From a bacterium (lineage in GTDB: Bacteria; Bacillota_I; Bacilli_A; Mycoplasmatales; Mycoplasmoidaceae): a stretch of DNA of 9,333 bases. Positions within the stretch are counted from its first letter, which is position 1; each line of letters opens with the position of its first letter. Below the pieces are notes generated by a model. The model was given only the letters and a program-made list of their open reading frames with translations. It searched no databases and was not told the DNA's origin. This document shows positions 1-8,133 of the stretch, in pieces. The DNA is taken from NCBI GenBank assembly GCA_017633835.1, contig JAGBOP010000042.1, positions 1 through 9,333 of the forward strand, in the 5' to 3' direction. The position numbers and the translations under genes are program-made.

Positions 1-38
1 AAAGCAATATCACTATCTCTAATATTAATTTTTAACAT
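1..38 (-). CDS. 5' end of an unidentified divergent gene (partial)
   Basis: Reading leftwards from an ATG at 38-36 gives an uninterrupted start, MLKINIRDSDIA, that runs off the left edge after 12 codons. An AGG followed by 7 nt lies just upstream of this ATG on the minus strand (about 46-48), which is a reasonable ribosome binding site. The gene would be transcribed away from parE, with about 100 bp of AT-rich sequence shared between them. Twelve residues are too few to assign a family, and the short open stretch could be chance. The SD-like motif and its position at the head of a divergent intergenic region are the only support. Confidence 0.5.
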   Translation of the reverse strand, partial: MLKINIRDSDIA

Positions 39-62
39 CGTATTACCTATTTAATGATTTAT

Positions 63-90
63 TTGTTTTATGTCTATATATTTATATATT
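63..90 (+). promoter_or_regulatory. Candidate promoter for parE-parC
   Basis: TTGTTT (63-68) and TATATT (85-90) are separated by 16 nt and lie about 50 nt upstream of the parE start, in the only intergenic space available to it. The -10 matches the sigma-70 consensus at 5 of 6 positions, the -35 at only 3 of 6. The whole stretch 61-110 is T/A-rich and offers other -10-like hexamers such as TAAAAT (95-100), so the exact site is uncertain. Confidence 0.3.
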
Positions 91-139
91 TTAATAAAAT
101 ATTTTTAAGACAAAATTAATTTAATAAAAAAGATACCTT

Positions 140-2044
140 ATGAGTAGTAATGAATATAGTGCAAAAAACATTAAAGTTTTACAAGGACTAGAAGCAGTCA
201 GAAAACGACCCGGGATGTATATTGGATCAACCGATGCCAGGGGATTACACCATTTAGTATGGGAAATTCTTGATAACGCGATTGATGAAGTGTATGCAGG
301 CAAGGTTGATTTAATTGAACTAACGTTACATAAAGACAATAGTATTAGCGTCAAAGATAATGGACGGGGAATTCCAGTTGATTTAAATGAAACATCAAAT
401 TTAAGTGGACTTGATACAGTGTTTACGATGTTACACGCTGGGGGTAAATTTGATGATTCCAATTACCAAATTGCCAGTGGTTTACACGGAGTAGGGGCCA
501 GTGTAGTTAATGCGTTAAGTGACTGAGTAAACGTGCAAGTATTTCGGAATAAAACTACGTATGAATCCAAATATGAAGATGGGGGCAAGATTGTTCAACC
601 AACCATTGATTTAAAAATCCCAACCAAAAGTACTGGGACTTTAGTTACCTTTCACCCTGATATTAAAATCTTTAAACAAATTACGTTTAATCCCAGTCTA
701 ATTAAAGAACGCATGCAAGAATTTAGCTTCTTGTTTAAAGGCTTAAAATTAGTATTTAAAGATGAAAATACGAACGAAGAAGTAATTTATTATTCTGATC
801 ATGGATTACAAGATTACATCAACTTCATTAATTTAGGTAAAACAATTATTTCCCCAATTATTAGCATGGAAGGATCACTAAATAGCATGAGCATGCAATG
901 TGCATTGCAATATTGTGATTCAAGTAGTGAAATTATGATTTCATTTGCTAATAGTGCTAAAACCATTGATGGGGGTAGTCATGAACTTGGTTTTCATAAT
1001 GCGTTAGTAAAAACGTTTAATGCTTATATTGATAAATGAAAAATTAATGTAAGTAAAAATCACGAACTAGAACTAAGTGATTTAACCGAAGGATTAACTT
1101 GTGTGCTTAACGTTAATATTCCGGAAAAACTCATCATGTTTGAAGGGCAAACTAAAGGAAGATTATTTACGCAAGATGCCAAAAACATTGTGTATGACAT
1201 TGTATGCAAGGAATTAATGTTATGATTAGAAAAAAATAAAGACCAAGCCAAAACCATTATTGATCATGCTTATTTATGTAAGTCAGCACGCATTAATGCC
1301 AAGAACGCTAGGGAAGCTACCAAACGATTGCACAATGTGAAAAAAGATGCTAGTTTATTAGCAGGTAAATTAACTCCTGCCCAAGGTAAAGACCCAATGA
1401 AAAATGAAATTTTTATTGTCGAAGGGGAATCAGCGGGTGGAAGTGCTAAATTAGGCCGGGACCGGATTACGCAAGCAATCTTACCGTTACGAGGAAAGAT
1501 TTTAAACGTCAATAAAGCATCCATTGCGGATGCACTAAAAAGTGAAATGATTGTAAATATCATTGCTAGTTTAGGGATGGGTGTAGGCAAAGATATTGAT
1601 TTACGTAAACTAAAATACGGTAAGGTCATTATCATGACTGATGCGGATACGGACGGAAGTCATATTCAATTATTATTATTAACTTTGTTTTATCGTTATT
1701 TTCCCGATTTAATTACAAATGGGCATATTTTTATAGCGATGCCTCCATTATTTAAACTAGAAAATAAGAAAACCAACGTCATTAAATACGCGTGAAATGA
1801 AGTTGAATTAGAAGAAGTGAAAAAGACGATGGGTAATTGTGAAATTCAACGCTACAAGGGATTAGGGGAAATGAATCCCGAACAACTTTATTTAACGACG
1901 ATGAATAAAGCAACCAGACAAATCATTAAGGTGAATCTTGGGGATGCAGCACTAGCAGAACGCAGATTAAACATCTTAATGGGTGAAGATTCGCAATTAA
2001 GAAAAGATTGAATTACGGAAAATATTAACTTTACTGATGATTAA
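140..2044 (+). CDS. parE: DNA topoisomerase IV subunit B (ParE)
   Basis: ATPase subunit of the type II topoisomerase that decatenates daughter chromosomes; it acts with ParC as an A2B2 tetramer. It has 634 residues, normal for the family. The GHKL ATPase domain has the N-box with Glu42 and Asn46, DNGRG from Asp73, HAGGKF at 99-104 and GLHGVG at 114-119. The Toprim domain has EGESAGG at 428-434, DADTDG at 501-506 and [11 protein letters not shown] at 570-580. DADTDG (GyrB has DADVDG), GSAKLGRDR and the parC gene directly downstream point to ParE, not GyrB. Five Trp (129, 300, 362, 552, 624) are encoded by TGA and only Trp41 by TGG, so a standard-code reading breaks the gene apart. No clear Shine-Dalgarno precedes the ATG; the start is fixed by alignment with the family N-terminus. 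Oddity: the usual EGDSAGG Asp is Glu430. Confidence 0.95.
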
Positions 2045-2055
2045 TTATTATTACT

Positions 2056-4527
2056 ATGGCAAGAAAAACTAAAGAAAATATCGAAGCACCAGTTGAAAAT
2101 TTGAATAACCAAATTAATGCTAATTTTGATGATATTTTAGCCGAAGGATTTAACCGGTATGCTAAATACATTATTCAAGATCGAGCATTACCTGAATTAA
2201 GAGATGGTTTAAAACCAGTGCAACGGCGCATTTTGTATGCAATGTACAAGTTGAATTTAACACCCACTAGTCAATTTAAAAAGTGTGCAAGAACAGTGGG
2301 AGACGTATTAGGTAAATACCACCCCCACGGGGATGCATCAATCTACGAAGCATTAATCAGAATGGCTCAAGATTGAAAGAACAATTTACCCGAAATTGAA
2401 GTGCACGGCAACAAAGGTTCAATTGATAATGACCCGGCAGCTGCCATGCGGTATACTGAAGCCCGTTTAAGTGAATATGGGCAAGAAATGCTAAGTGACA
2501 TTGATAAAAAGATTTATCCTTTTATCAATAATTTTGATGATACGGAAACTGAACCAACCATTTTAAGCACTTTATTACCAAACTTGCTTGTCAATGGAGC
2601 CAGTGGAATTGCAGCAGGGTATGCAACTAACATTCCGTTATTTAACATTACGGAATTATTAAATTCAATCATTTACTTAATTGATCATCCAAACACCACC
2701 ATAAAAGAAATTCTTAACATCATGCCCGGCCCTGATTTTCCAACCGCAGGGATTATTATTAATTATGATGAAGTAATTAAGTGTTATGAAAGTGGGGAAG
2801 GCAAGATCACCTTACGTTCTTCATACCACTTTGTTAATTCAACTAATCCCAAGGAAAGTCCGAAGATTGTGATTACTGATATTCCGTTTGATACGATTAA
2901 AAGTGATACGGTAGGAAAAATTGGGGAATTAATTGCTAATAACAAATTACCAGGGGTATTAAATGTTATTGATGCCACTGATAAAAATGGAATTAGTATT
3001 GAACTTGAATTAAGTGATAACCAAGTTGATCCCGAAAAGATTATGAATTATTTATATAAAAATACGCAACTGCAAATTAACTTCAGTGCGAACATGATGG
3101 TAATTTATAATCGCAGACCATGTAAGATTAACATCTTAAATTACTTGCGTTATTACTTATTGTATGCCATTGAAACCGTAATTAAAGTTCACCAATACTT
3201 ACTAAACGAAGCAAAAGAACGGTATGAAGTTGTGCAAGGTTTAATGAAAGCTATTAGTATTTTGGATGAAATTATTGTTATTATTCGGCATTCTAAAGAT
3301 AAACAAGATTCCATTCAAAATTTAATTAATCGCTTTGAATTTACCTTTAAGCAAGCTGAAGCCATCGTGTTATTACGGTTATACCGTTTAAGTAACACTG
3401 ATATTGTTTTATTGCAAAATGAAGCAGCTGATTTAAAACAAAAAATTGATCATTACCAACAACTAATTAATGATCCAGTGTTACAAAATACCTACTTAAA
3501 AGATAAGTTGCAAGAATACATTAATAAGTTTGGTTATGAACGCAAAACCAAAATTATTAAATCCAAGAAAATTACTGAAAATGTGGTTAGCGAAAAAGAC
3601 TTATTAATTGCTAAAGATTTAGCAGTGATTATTAGTAACTTAAACCAAGTTAAAACGGTCAATAAATTAGAAACTGATCCAGTTAAATTTGGCCAAATTA
3701 ACTTTAAATCACCCCAAGATTTCTTACGCATGATTGTTCCATCCAATAACAAGAGTTTAATTTTATTCTTTACTAATCTTGGAAAGATGTGTTACATGGA
3801 TACGTATAAGATTCAAAATGCAAAATGAAAAGATAATGGGGAAGATTTAACTAGTAAGTTACATTTGCTAAGTAACGAACACATTGTAAGTGCTTTTGAC
3901 ATGCACCAATTAATGCAAATTAAAGATGGTAGTTTTGTTTTTGCAACCAAAAATGGCAAGATGAAACGAACAAATCTCAGTGAATTTATTTCAAGTAAGG
4001 AAGCACGTACTTCATCATGTTTTATTTTGGAAGATAATGATGAAGTAGTAGGCGTTAAATTAATTGATGATTTAAACACTGATATTTATTTATGCACGTT
4101 GTGCGGAAGATTAGCTAAATTTAATTGCATGAATATTCCACTAGTAGGATTAAAAGCAAAAGGAGTTAATACTTTAAAACTAGAAGATGGGGACGAAATT
4201 GCGTGACATCTATGCGTAAAGAATTCTACTGATCCATCGATGGGAGCAATTAACGTCTTTAGCAATTTAGGTTATAAGCAATTTTTAAGTGATGAAATTG
4301 CTGAAACCAGTAAGAACGTGCAAGGTACTTACATTTTTAACCAAAAGAAAAAGCAAGCATCTTTAGCTGGCTTTATTAGTGATAAGCATCTTCATTATTA
4401 TGCTTATGATACTAATAATAATTACGTAAATCTTAGTGACTTAGTGGTTTCTAATTCCACCAACTGATTAAGTTTACCTTGCAACATTAAGTTTATCAAT
4501 GCTTACTTTTCTAATAATGATGATTAG
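2056..4527 (+). CDS. parC: DNA topoisomerase IV subunit A (ParC)
   Basis: DNA cleavage-religation subunit of topoisomerase IV, 823 residues. The breakage-reunion core begins near residue 23 with the ParC-type LKPVQRRIL (52-60; GyrA has VHRRIL). The quinolone-resistance region follows as [11 protein letters not shown] (89-99). The active-site Tyr is Tyr133, in [11 protein letters not shown] with Arg132 before it. A long helical tower/coiled-coil region ends in the conserved [14 protein letters not shown] (433-446), and the remainder from about 500 fits the C-terminal DNA-wrapping domain. The GyrA-box QRRGGKG is absent, as expected for ParC. TGA encodes Trp107 and Trp591 and Trps near 717 and 804; without code 4 the gene splits into fragments. 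It starts 11 nt after parE with no obvious Shine-Dalgarno, which suggests translational coupling. The residue equivalent to E. coli Ser80 is Ala94; the Glu84 equivalent, Glu98, is kept. Confidence 0.95.
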
Positions 4528-4563
4528 TTAATCATTGTCTTAATTGTTTTTAATTAATAATAA

Positions 4564-4601
4564 AAAAAATCACCTGGTGAGATTTACCAGTGTGATTTTT
4601 T
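4564..4601. terminator. Bidirectional rho-independent terminator
   Basis: A near-perfect inverted repeat: AAAAAATCAC + CTGGT (4564-4578), loop GAGATTT, ACCAG (4586-4590), one bulged T (4591), then GTGATTTTTT (4592-4601). The GC-containing stem is flanked by A6 on one side and T6 on the other, so an RNA from either strand ends in a hairpin with a U-tract. It sits 36 nt after the parC stop and 21 nt beyond the stop of the minus-strand operon, where a shared terminator for convergent units belongs. Confidence 0.9.
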
Positions 4602-4622
4602 GTTTATCTTTGATTTATTTAA

Positions 4623-5282
4623 TTAACGTAATTCAAATTTAGTTTGTGGTTGACTAAAAGTTTTGGTATCCTTGATTATTTTTCCATCACTATCAGTTTT
4701 AGTGCCTTTTGTGTCATTGGCGTTCATGACTTCATCCATATAATAAAAGAAATCTTGTTTGACAAAACTATTTGCAAGTTTTTGGCCTCAGAACATAAAA
4801 GTTTTATATAGATCAGTAAAGAATTTTTGTAACAACTTAAAGTCCCCTTGGTATTTAGTAATTAAATCGCTAAAGCATTTATCCACAATGACAAAGCTTA
4901 CCACATGGCTATTTTCATGCGGAATGTAAGTTCCTTCATAAACTTCTTCAACAATAAATGAAAGTTCGCGTCGAAAGTTAAAGATGTGCAAGTTGCGAAC
5001 ATCATTTCAATGAGCAATGCGTTGAACCATTTTCTTTTCATCAATACTATTAACGTGTAATACTAATGGGTCATTATTAATCACTGCTAATTTGGCACAT
5101 GCTCCTACGGCATAAACAATAACGTCAAGCATGGCATCAAACACATCGGGAATGTCTTTGTTTGGTTGCAATCCCTTTTGGTCAGCTTTTAAATCATTCA
5201 TGCTTAAACTTACTTGGACTCCAAAATTTTTTGCTAAACAGAAATTAAATAAATTTAATAAAAAGTCGTCTCTTAATAACAT
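4623..5282 (-). CDS. Unrecognised 219-residue protein, last gene of the glf operon
   Basis: I do not recognise this family. The frame runs from ATG 5282 to TAA 4623; TGA codons at 5007-5009 and 4788-4790 are read as Trp. The product has no signal peptide and no convincing membrane span, so it is probably cytosolic. It is mixed alpha/beta in character, with hydrophobic stretches such as AMLDVIVYAVGACAKLAVI and SHVVSFVIVDKCFSDLI, and a polar Lys/Thr/Asp-rich C-terminal tail. No nucleotide-binding or DXD glycosyltransferase motif is evident. A Shine-Dalgarno AAAGGA (5295-5300) lies 12 nt upstream of the ATG and supports this start. It follows the glycosyltransferase by 38 nt on the same strand and ends just before the shared terminator, so it is most likely cotranscribed with glf and the glycosyltransferase. 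A link to glycan synthesis is inferred only from position. Confidence 0.8.
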
Positions 5283-5294
5283 AATTCAAATTGT

Positions 5295-5300
5295 TCCTTT
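5295..5300 (-). promoter_or_regulatory. Ribosome binding site of the 219-residue protein
   Basis: AAAGGA on the minus strand, 12 nt upstream of ATG 5282. It is preceded by AAAGA, giving a purine-rich tract in the 38-nt gap after the glycosyltransferase. It decides the start, since no other in-frame ATG lies between this site and 5282. Confidence 0.6.
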
Positions 5301-5320
5301 CTTTAAATAATAATTAAAAA

Positions 5321-6430
5321 TTAATTATTTTGCTTATTTTTCTTTTGGATCATCATGCCCCCGTTTAACCACTTGCCATCTTTTTTGGTGGCTTTTAAAT
5401 ACCCCGTGTTAATGACCATGGCTGCTAGATTGATGATGTTGGGCAATAATTTACAGTGTAAGAGTTTAATTAAGTTAATGGAAAAATCAGCAAAGAATTT
5501 ATCATAATTAACTCCCAAGATATTTTTGACTTCTTTTAATTCTTGGTACATTAACTTAGCTTTTTCATGATTAGTTAAATCCGAACGATTGACAATGCCA
5601 TAACAATAAAGAAAATAACTTAATTGCATCATTTGTCCTAAGTTTAAATTTTTCTTTTTGCTATTTTTATTTGCCATGTCTAAACTATTAAAATAATTAG
5701 CTTGCGTAACAATTACCGTTCGTAGTCAATCATGGTGTTTAGCTAAATTCTGAATGGAGATTGATTGTGATTCATTTCCCACTTGGTATTGGTATAACGG
5801 TGCTTCTTTAAAAAAAGCACATTGGTGAGTGCACGCGTTAACTAATAAAAAAATGAGCACGCTATCCATATATGACATGTGGGTTGGCAAATCGGGAATT
5901 GATTGGTAGATTTTCGTTAAAGTGGTAAAGGTATGAATATTTAAAACTGAGAACTTGGTAAACGTAATGTCATCAATGGAAAAATAATCAGTGGGAAAGA
6001 TGCTATCATAAAATTTTTGGGTCATGATTTCATCATCCATGTTGATGAAATTAACATTACTAAAAATGATGTCAATATTGTCTGGTAGATTTTTTAAAAA
6101 GTCTAAGAATTTTAAAAGAGCGTACGGATCAAAATAATCATCACTATCCAGGGTTTTTGTGTATTTACCATAAAGCGGAATGTGTTTGGCAAAATTATGG
6201 ACACTACCTCATCCCCCGTTTTCTTTATTGTAAATACGCACATAATTTTGGCCATATTTACTTTGCAACTGTTGTAGTACTTGCCAAGTATTATCTTTGC
6301 TACCATCATTAATGACAATAAATTCAACTTCTTCGTGTAGTTGTTCAAATGGCACTTTAGTAAATAATTTACCAATAAAAGCTGCACTATTGTACGCAGG
6401 GATTACCACACTTAATAATTTCGTTTCCAT
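5321..6430 (-). CDS. Family 2 glycosyltransferase (GT-A fold), candidate galactofuranosyl- or galactosyltransferase
   Basis: Transfers a sugar from a nucleotide-sugar donor to an acceptor. The 369-residue protein starts METKLLSVVIPAYNS, the usual opening of GT2 enzymes, followed by VINDGSKDNT (39-48), NKENGGWGSVHN (68-79) and the metal/nucleotide-binding LDSDDYFDP with Asp95 and Asp97. After the catalytic domain comes a largely helical C-terminal part of over 100 residues, ending in a basic Lys/Asn-rich tail. Trp74 and a second Trp (5726-5728) are TGA codons; with the standard code one sees three unrelated-looking fragments, the last beginning at the internal MANKNS. It starts 6 nt after the glf stop, with AAAGGA inside the end of glf as ribosome binding site. 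No membrane anchor is seen, so it would work at the cytosolic face. Pairing with glf makes UDP-galactofuranose a plausible donor, but donor and acceptor cannot be read from the sequence. Confidence 0.9.
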
Positions 6431-6436
6431 AACTAA

Positions 6437-7606
6437 TTAGCATTCCTTTTGAGTTAATTTTTTAATTAACTGTAAGCATTGATAAATGCTATCATCCATG
6501 TCAATGTATGAATAAGTACCTAACCTACCTAAACAATAAAAATTAGGAATTTGTTGCAGTTCTTGAAAATATTGAGCGTACATCTTTCTCGTACTTGGAT
6601 TATTAATTGGATAATAAGGAACGTTATATGCTAAATCACTAGGGTCATATTGACCTGGGTATTCCATACCAATTACTGTATGGGGTAAGTGTTGGCGTAA
6701 TAAAAAATTATAATCAGTAATTCTAGTCATGAATGGATGACTAGGGTAGTTAACAACACTTGTAGGTTGAAATAATGGTTGGTTAGCATATTTAAATTCA
6801 AAGCGTAAACTGCGGTAAGGTAAATGTCCATATTTAAAGTTAAATAAACTATCAATCATCCCGGTGTAAAAAATCGCATCATACACATGATTAGCAAGTA
6901 ATAACTTTAAGGAATTTAAATCATAATTAGCTTGCATGCTTTGATTAATAAATACTTCAATGCAAGGATGATTAACTAACTGTTCAATAAAAGAAGTAAA
7001 TCCATTGGTAGGAATCCCCGTATATTTATCATTTGGAAAGTAATCTCATTGGGTATTTAAATTAATTTGCAACCGATTTAAAACATTCTTGTCAATTTCT
7101 TTAGCACTAATGTTTCACATCTTTTTTGTATAGTTGGCATAAATATTATCAAAGATTAATTGCCCCAAATTTTGCAATGCTTGATCATTGCAATTAATTA
7201 ATTGATTAATGGTGATTGCTTTAGTATTGGGGAAGGTATGTAATAATTGGTCAACTAATTTTTCATTTTGGTGAGTCATTAACAAAATGCTATCTAAATT
7301 AATTGGTAATGGAATTAATTGGTCTTGGTATGCTGCTAACACTTGGTGGCGAAATTGCACCATTGTTGTATAACTAGTAATAAACTTTCATACTTCGTCG
7401 TAGTTGGTATGAAAAATATGCGGGCCATAAACATGATACAAAATATGATGCTCATCATATTGATCATAAACATTGCCCCCCAGGTGTGATTTAGTTTCAA
7501 TCACTTTCACGTATTTAGCACCATGTTGAACTAGTAAACGGGCTAATGTAGCACCCGTAATTCCACACCCAATAATTAAATAAGATTTATTTGTTAATTC
7601 CATCAT
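6437..7606 (-). CDS. glf: UDP-galactopyranose mutase
   Basis: Flavoenzyme that interconverts UDP-galactopyranose and UDP-galactofuranose, in the cytosol. The 389-residue product has the normal bacterial length. It shows the N-terminal FAD-binding GCGITG (13-18), Glu37 for the ribose, HLGGN (41-45) and VYGPHIFHT (59-67). The substrate site has YTKKMW ending in Trp164, Arg178 (equivalent to Klebsiella Arg174), YTGMID, MTRITD and VPYYPI. The C-terminal signature is GRLGTYSYIDMD with Arg361, Tyr367 and Asp369. Three Trp are TGA codons (7388-7390, 7115-7117, 7046-7048). Two consecutive ATGs (7606 and 7603) follow a TTG; I chose 7606. No Shine-Dalgarno is visible. It is first in an operon with a GT2 6 nt downstream, consistent with making the donor for a galactofuranose-containing glycan. 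The product resembles the Klebsiella-type enzyme (VYGPHIFHT, GRLGTY) slightly more than the E. coli K-12 type. Confidence 0.95.
6444..6449 (-). promoter_or_regulatory. Ribosome binding site of the glycosyltransferase gene
   Basis: AAAGGA on the minus strand, 13 nt before ATG 6430, lying within the last codons of glf (Lys-Glu-Cys-stop). With the 6-nt intergenic gap it indicates tight coupling of the two genes. The spacing is longer than the common 5-9 nt but matches that of the next gene downstream. Confidence 0.5.
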
Positions 7607-7724
7607 CAAATTATTTAAGTTATTTTAATTCTTTTAGGATTAATGTTTTGATATTTAAAGATAAATTTCGTAATTATTGCCTTTATTTTATTCATTGATT
7701 AATAAAATTATTAAAAAATAATAA

Positions 7725-7748
7725 TTATTTTGCTTGTTATTTTGCTTA
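7725..7748. repeat. 12-bp tandem direct repeat
   Basis: TTATTTTGCTTG (7725-7736) is followed at once by TTATTTTGCTTA (7737-7748), 11 of 12 positions identical. It overlaps the candidate -35 of the small plus-strand gene, so it could be an operator or simply slippage in AT-rich DNA. Confidence 0.5.
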
Positions 7749-7761
7749 TTGTATTTAAAAT
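7734..7761 (+). promoter_or_regulatory. Candidate promoter for the 115-residue gene
   Basis: TTGTTA (7734-7739) and TAAAAT (7756-7761) are 16 nt apart and match sigma-70 hexamers at 4 and 5 of 6 positions. A start near 7768 would leave a leader of only about 18 nt before ATG 7786, with no Shine-Dalgarno in it. The surrounding sequence is so AT-rich that chance matches are likely. Confidence 0.35.
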
Positions 7762-7785
7762 AAAAAATATTTCTTTAAATTAATT

Positions 7786-8133
7786 ATGACATTAGATCAA
7801 TATCTAAAAATCAGTCCAATTAAATTAGCAAGTTATTTTGTTAATAAATATAATGGACAATTCTTTTTAAGCAGTGATCATTTTACTGACGAAGCTAAAA
7901 AGAAATTAATGCAAATCAATGAAGCTAACGAACCAAAAATTGCAAGTGCAATTAATGAAGCAATTATGAAGAAGTTAGCCATTAACAGTAAACAAAAAAT
8001 TTTATTAAGTCAAATTTATCATCACCAAACTAAAGATTATTGTCAATACTTTGTGAAAGTACGGGTGTATGAAAATAAGCACCACGCTGATTTTTTAGTC
8101 AGCGAAGGTACTTATACTTGTTTTATTTTTTAA
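7786..8133 (+). CDS. Small unrecognised protein, 115 residues
   Basis: The family is not recognised. The protein is rich in Lys, Asn, Ile and Gln, with no signal peptide, no membrane span and no motif I can name. The middle (about residues 35-75) looks helical; the C-terminal third (QYFVKVRVYENKHHADFLV) looks like beta strand, ending in the aromatic CFIF. It has one Cys pair separated by about 25 residues and no Trp. No Shine-Dalgarno precedes the ATG. It is the only plus-strand gene after parC, set between two minus-strand units, with its stop codon overlapping that of the membrane-protein gene. The long frame in AT-rich DNA, ordinary mollicute amino-acid composition and a possible promoter upstream support a real gene, but nothing beyond that. 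Confidence 0.7.
   Translation: MTLDQYLKISPIKLASYFVNKYNGQFFLSSDHFTDEAKKKLMQINEANEPKIASAINEAIMKKLAINSKQKILLSQIYHHQTKDYCQYFVKVRVYENKHHADFLVSEGTYTCFIF

Larger units (their letters stand above)
7607..7785. other. Divergent AT-rich intergenic region between glf and the 115-residue gene
   Basis: A stretch of 179 bp, almost entirely A and T, that must hold the promoters for the glf operon (leftward) and for the small gene (rightward). It contains a 12-bp tandem repeat and an AT-only inverted repeat (AATTATT at 7706-7712, AATAATT at 7720-7726), too weak to act as a terminator. No coding frame or RNA gene is seen. I could not pick a convincing -35/-10 pair for glf; a TAAAAT hexamer on the minus strand (7622-7627) has no good -35. 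Confidence 0.6.

Noticed and set aside
121..462. Minus-strand frame antisense to the start of parE
   Set aside because: It overlaps the conserved ATPase domain coding sequence of parE and is a shadow frame.
140..2044. parE as a pseudogene with several in-frame stops
   Set aside because: All the interrupting codons are TGA, the same pattern occurs in every gene here, and the frame ends in TAA at family-normal length; this is code 4, not decay.
5321..5677. A separate 118-residue gene starting at MANKNS
   Set aside because: It is in the same frame as the glycosyltransferase upstream, separated only by a TGA read as Trp, so it is the C-terminal part of that protein.
7061..7063. Glf has Asn182 where related mutases have a second Arg (KRLPVR becomes NRLQIN)
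   Set aside because: Counting from the conserved Trp (Klebsiella Trp160), the essential Arg174 corresponds to Arg178, which is kept. The changed residue is not the known catalytic one, so I do not call the enzyme inactive.
7706..7726. AT-only inverted repeat as a terminator
   Set aside because: Seven A/T pairs would not form a stable terminator hairpin, and it sits between divergent starts where no terminator is expected.
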